From Candidatus Zipacnadia bacterium (GTDB lineage: Bacteria > Armatimonadota > UBA5377 > JALGUK01), in NCBI GenBank assembly GCA_029820875.1, contig JALGUK010000126.1, positions 1 to 6,428 on the forward strand: 6,428 bases of DNA, written 5' to 3'. Shown here piece after piece: positions 6,326-6,428 of the stretch. Each line of letters starts with the position of its first letter. Positions within the stretch are counted from its first letter, which is position 1. The position numbers and the translations under genes are program-made. The notes under the pieces are model-generated. The model was not told where the DNA came from, did not search any database, and worked only from the letters and a program-made list of their open reading frames with translations.

Positions 6326-6426
6326 AGGTAACGGTAGGCCTTCTGCGACACTTCGGCCCGCGCGAAGGACGGAGCGAGAAGCGCAATCGCCGCAACCAGG
6401 GCCATATTTCGAAGCGGACGGTTCAT
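6097..6426 (-). CDS. N-terminal part of the lytic transglycosylase: signal peptide and start of a beta-rich domain
   Basis: The frame opens with ATG at 6426 and a textbook signal peptide: MNRPLRNM, then the hydrophobic core ALVAAIALLAPSF, then ARA before Glu25. The mature part continues with about 40 residues and then a strand-rich stretch (VRGRVIELGGEV near 58-69, TIVEGEQTVSFLL near 79-91). This resembles the first half of an OB-like or small beta domain. After Gly96 the frame becomes unlike protein (NRSLSNARPTCPR) and stops at 6097. The other frame carries on the expected strand with ESVFIEC. The fragment is therefore read as the first part of the transglycosylase gene, not as an independent gene. 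Only two bases lie upstream in the window. They make TGATG with the start, so overlap with a preceding gene is possible but cannot be shown. Confidence 0.75.
   Translation of the reverse strand: MNRPLRNMALVAAIALLAPSFARAEVSQKAYRYLWLRQNIHAICGVTVGQVRSQLDKVRGRVIELGGEVCGISCLADKTIVEGEQTVSFLLRPDRGNRSLSNARPTCPR
6139..6143 (-). other. Frame-break site in a G5 run (mRNA sense)
   Basis: The minus-strand sequence reads GAC AGG GGG AAT CGG in the N-terminal frame. One extra G would give GAC AGG GGG GAA TCG GTC, which joins the two coding halves (...RG-ESVFIEC...) with no residue lost. Protein-like sequence changes frame at or within a few codons of this run. Causes could be a real one-base deletion, a homopolymer error in the assembly, or slippage (a -1 ribosomal shift or an added G in transcription). 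The sequence alone does not tell them apart. Confidence 0.75.
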
Positions 6427-6428
6427 CA

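Noticed and set aside
1..6428. Mobile element, CRISPR array, toxin-antitoxin, phage-defence system or RNA gene
   Set aside because: No direct-repeat array, terminal inverted repeats, transposase or integrase motif, tRNA-like fold or defence-type gene was found on either strand.

Overview
The window is bacterial chromosomal DNA, moderately GC-rich by eye, with tightly packed genes, Shine-Dalgarno sites and no sign of phage, transposon, CRISPR array, tRNA or rRNA. The phylum cannot be fixed from the sequence. Secreted PsbP-like proteins, an animal-type N-acylglucosamine 2-epimerase and SLT lytic transglycosylases with extra N-terminal domains would suit an environmental lineage such as Armatimonadota, Chloroflexota or Planctomycetota, but this is a guess.

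Layout: (1) 1-681, minus strand: an exported PsbP/DUF1795-like protein that runs off the left edge, so its C-terminus is missing. A near-consensus sigma70-type promoter (724-753, minus) lies in the 147-bp divergent intergenic region. (2) 829-3680, plus strand: two genes overlapping by one base (TGATG), an N-acylglucosamine 2-epimerase and an acetolactate-synthase-like ThDP enzyme. (3) Convergent to these, minus strand: a small Mth938/AAMDC-domain protein (4842-5183) followed 38 bases later by alanine dehydrogenase (3721-4803). (4) 5378-6426, minus strand: an exported lytic transglycosylase whose reading frame is broken at a run of five C (five G in the mRNA) at 6139-6143. It ends at a clear rho-independent terminator (5317-5349), which separates it from the Mth938-ald unit.

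How the genes may work together: the epimerase interconverts GlcNAc and ManNAc (or a related sugar). The ThDP enzyme is of the type that decarboxylates a 2-oxo acid such as pyruvate, and alanine dehydrogenase interconverts alanine and pyruvate. An aminosugar/pyruvate theme is therefore possible, but only the epimerase-ThDP link is backed by gene structure. The lytic transglycosylase and the left-edge protein both carry signal peptides and act outside the cytoplasm.

I see no clearly new multi-gene system. The points most worth a second look are the frame break in the transglycosylase, the coupled epimerase-ThDP pair, and the Mth938-ald pair.
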